NCBI GenBank assembly: GCA_937927905.1
Contig: CALFWP010000155.1
Span: forward strand, 1-24,913
Direction of reading: 5' to 3'
DNA from: an uncultured Neomegalonema sp.
GTDB taxonomy: Bacteria > Pseudomonadota > Alphaproteobacteria > Rhodobacterales > Rhodobacteraceae
DNA: 24,913 nt
Shown: positions 23,239 to 24,913 of the stretch, piece after piece
Layout of the letters: each line of letters begins with the position of its first letter
How positions within the stretch are numbered: the first letter of the stretch is position 1
The notes under the pieces: generated by a model
Seen by the model: only the letters and a program-made list of their open reading frames with translations
The model's database searches: none
What the model was told of the DNA's origin: nothing
Translations under genes and position numbers: made by a program

Positions 23239-24840
23239 ATGCGCAAACAGCTTTTATCGGCTGTCGCGGCTCTGGCCGTGCTGACCACGGCACCGGCGGC
23301 CTGGGCGGATATGGCGGCGGCAAAAAAATGGATCAGTGGCGAGTTCCAGCCCTCTGCTCTTTCAAAAGCGGAGCAGGAAGAGGAGATGGAATGGTTCATC
23401 AAGGCCGCTGAACCGTTCAAGGGTATGGAAATCAACGTGCTGTCGGAAACCATTCCGACCCATACTTATGAAAGCCAGACTCTCACCAAAGCGTTCGAGG
23501 AGATTACCGGAATCAAGGTCAATCACCAGTTGCTCGGTGAAGGCGAGGTTGTGCAGGCGGTTCAAACCCAGATGCAGACCGGCCGTAATCTCTATGACGG
23601 CTACATCAACGATTCCGACCTGATCGGCACCCATTCCCGCCTTCAGCTTGCGGTGAACCTCAGCGAGTTCATGAAAGGCGAAGGCAAGGACGTCACAAAT
23701 CCGGGCATTGATCTGGATGATTTTGTTGGTATCTCCTTTACCACCGGACCTGATGGAAGTCTTTATCAGCTACCCGACCAGCAATTCGCCAACCTCTACT
23801 GGTTCCGTAAGGACTGGTTCGACCGCGAAGATCTGCAAAAGCGGTTTAAAGCAAAATACGGTTATGACCTCGGCGTGCCGGTAAACTGGTCGGCCTATGA
23901 AGATATTGCCGAGTTCTTCTCGGAGGATGTGAAGGAAATTGACGGCGTGGCCGTTTACGGGCACATGGATTACGGCAAGCGTGCGCCTGATCTGGGCTGG
24001 CGCATGACGGATGCGTGGCTCTCCATGGCCGGTGCGGGGTCCAAAGGTTTCCCGAACGGTGTGCCGATTGATGAATGGGGCATCCGGATGGAGCCGGGAT
24101 CGTGTAACCCTGCCGGTGCGAGCGTGTCGCGCGGCGGCGGGGCCAATGGTCCGGCGGCGGTCTATGCGATCCGCAAATGGGATGAGTGGCTTCGGAAATA
24201 CGCCCCTCCCGGATCAGCGAATTATGACTTCTACCAATCCCTGCCCGCCCTGTCCCAGGGCAATGTTGCTCAACAGATTTTCTGGTACACGGCCTTCACC
24301 GCCTCGATGGTCGCGCCGCAATCCGAAGGCAACAACACCGTTGATGAGGATGGCGCACCGCTCTGGCGGATGGCGCCTTCACCCCACGGTCCCTATTGGG
24401 AAGAGGGGCAGAAACTCGGGTATCAGGATGCCGGCTCCTGGACTTTGTTCAAATCCACACCGGTTGAACGGCAAAAGGCGGCCTGGCTTTATGCACAGTT
24501 CGTGACTTCGAAAACCGTGGATGTGAAAAAGTCCCATACCGGACTGACTTTCATTCGCGATTCCACCATCAACCATGACAGCTTTACCGAGCGTGCGCCG
24601 AAACTCGGCGGCCTTGTCGAGTTTTACCGCTCGCCCGACCGGGTGATGTGGTCACCGACCGGCGTGAACGTGCCTGATTATCCGAAGCTGGCTCAAATCT
24701 GGTGGCAGCAGATCGGGGATGTGAACTCCGGTGCCTTTACCCCGCAGGAAGCCATGGACCGCCTTGCCGAAGAGATGGATATCACCATGGCCCGGATGCA
24801 GCGTGCGGATGAAGGCGCGAACAGGCATCTTCGTAAATAG
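23239..24840 (+). CDS. glpV: Glycerol ABC transporter substrate-binding protein
   Basis: A 533-residue periplasmic binding protein of the type known as GlpV in rhizobial glycerol importers. Residues 1-23 are a Sec signal peptide ending AWA, followed by the mature start DMAAAKKW. The extracellular solute-binding fold is visible in EINVLSETIPTHTYES, TLTKAFEEITGIKVNHQLLG, YDGYINDSDLIGTHSRL, YQLPDQQFANLYWFRKDWF, DAGSWTLFK and VPDYPKLAQIWWQQIGDV. The length of over 500 residues is characteristic of the glycerol type, longer than ordinary sugar-binding proteins. It diverges from glpR. Partner permease and ATPase genes (glpS/T/P/Q) are not in the window; 73 bases after the stop show only a weak AGGC/GCCT hairpin at about 24852-24870 and no further gene start. 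Confidence 0.9.
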   Translation: MRKQLLSAVAALAVLTTAPAAWADMAAAKKWISGEFQPSALSKAEQEEEMEWFIKAAEPFKGMEINVLSETIPTHTYESQTLTKAFEEITGIKVNHQLLGEGEVVQAVQTQMQTGRNLYDGYINDSDLIGTHSRLQLAVNLSEFMKGEGKDVTNPGIDLDDFVGISFTTGPDGSLYQLPDQQFANLYWFRKDWFDREDLQKRFKAKYGYDLGVPVNWSAYEDIAEFFSEDVKEIDGVAVYGHMDYGKRAPDLGWRMTDAWLSMAGAGSKGFPNGVPIDEWGIRMEPGSCNPAGASVSRGGGANGPAAVYAIRKWDEWLRKYAPPGSANYDFYQSLPALSQGNVAQQIFWYTAFTASMVAPQSEGNNTVDEDGAPLWRMAPSPHGPYWEEGQKLGYQDAGSWTLFKSTPVERQKAAWLYAQFVTSKTVDVKKSHTGLTFIRDSTINHDSFTERAPKLGGLVEFYRSPDRVMWSPTGVNVPDYPKLAQIWWQQIGDVNSGAFTPQEAMDRLAEEMDITMARMQRADEGANRHLRK

Positions 24841-24913
24841 GGTTTTGAAATAGGCGTATAAATAATGCCTTATCAACATCTTGGGACAACTCGTTTAGCT
24901 CATTTATTTCCCC

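Noticed and set aside
24852..24870. Hairpin after glpV as an intrinsic terminator
   Set aside because: It has only a four-base-pair AGGC/GCCT stem with an 11-nt loop and no T-tract.
1..24913. CRISPR array, tRNA/rRNA genes, phage, toxin-antitoxin or defence islands
   Set aside because: No regularly spaced direct repeats, cloverleaf, rRNA-like sequence or proteins of such systems were recognised. The window is almost entirely assigned to the genes listed.

Overview
The window looks like part of an alphaproteobacterial chromosome with mid-range G+C. Four things point there: penicillin-binding-protein activator (LppC-like) next to rsmI and yraN; glnD followed directly by murJ; a Rickettsia 17-kDa-antigen-type glycine-zipper lipoprotein next to pdxH and near fabI; and a glycerol locus built around a GlpV-type ABC binding protein rather than a GlpF channel. 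Genus cannot be read from the sequence. No rRNA, tRNA or CRISPR array was seen, and no gap between genes exceeds about 200 bases.

Layout. 1-1000: insertion-sequence cluster, with the probable 3' tail of one IS5-like transposase (1-94) abutting a complete 901-bp IS5-family element (97-997) flanked by TA. The second element ends inside the stop codon of a Gfo/Idh/MocA oxidoreductase (minus strand). 2099-3385: yraN and rsmI (minus), diverging from 3508-9514, a plus-strand run of LppC-type lipoprotein, glnD and murJ (cell wall assembly and nitrogen sensing). 9530-10201: rhomboid protease (minus). 10342-14203: plus-strand genes for an unusual membrane protein with an S4-like voltage-sensor helix and no visible pore, 3-methyladenine DNA glycosylase I, an exported delta-class carbonic anhydrase, and a histone-deacetylase-fold hydrolase. 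14207-17576 (minus): small TPR-like protein, fabI, an exported Sel1-repeat protein and the glycine-zipper lipoprotein. 17688-18332: pdxH (plus).

18322-24840 is a glycerol utilisation locus. On the minus strand glpR-glpD-glpK are followed, 13 bp downstream, by a renalase-like FAD oxidoreductase. Divergently, glpV encodes the periplasmic binding protein of a glycerol ABC importer whose remaining subunits are presumably beyond the right edge. The 114-bp glpR/glpV intergenic region carries two divergent promoters overlapping CGTTCA-type half-sites, a plausible GlpR switch. Expected pathway: GlpV and its missing partners import glycerol, GlpK phosphorylates it, GlpD oxidises glycerol-3-phosphate to dihydroxyacetone phosphate, and GlpR represses the locus when the substrate is absent.

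Most genes are conserved housekeeping genes. The less ordinary items are the pore-less voltage-sensor-like protein, the IS junction at a stop codon, the operator-like palindrome inside the oxidoreductase promoter, the delta carbonic anhydrase, the possible leaderless deacetylase mRNA, and the renalase-like gene attached to the glp operon. No defence, toxin or phage system was recognised.
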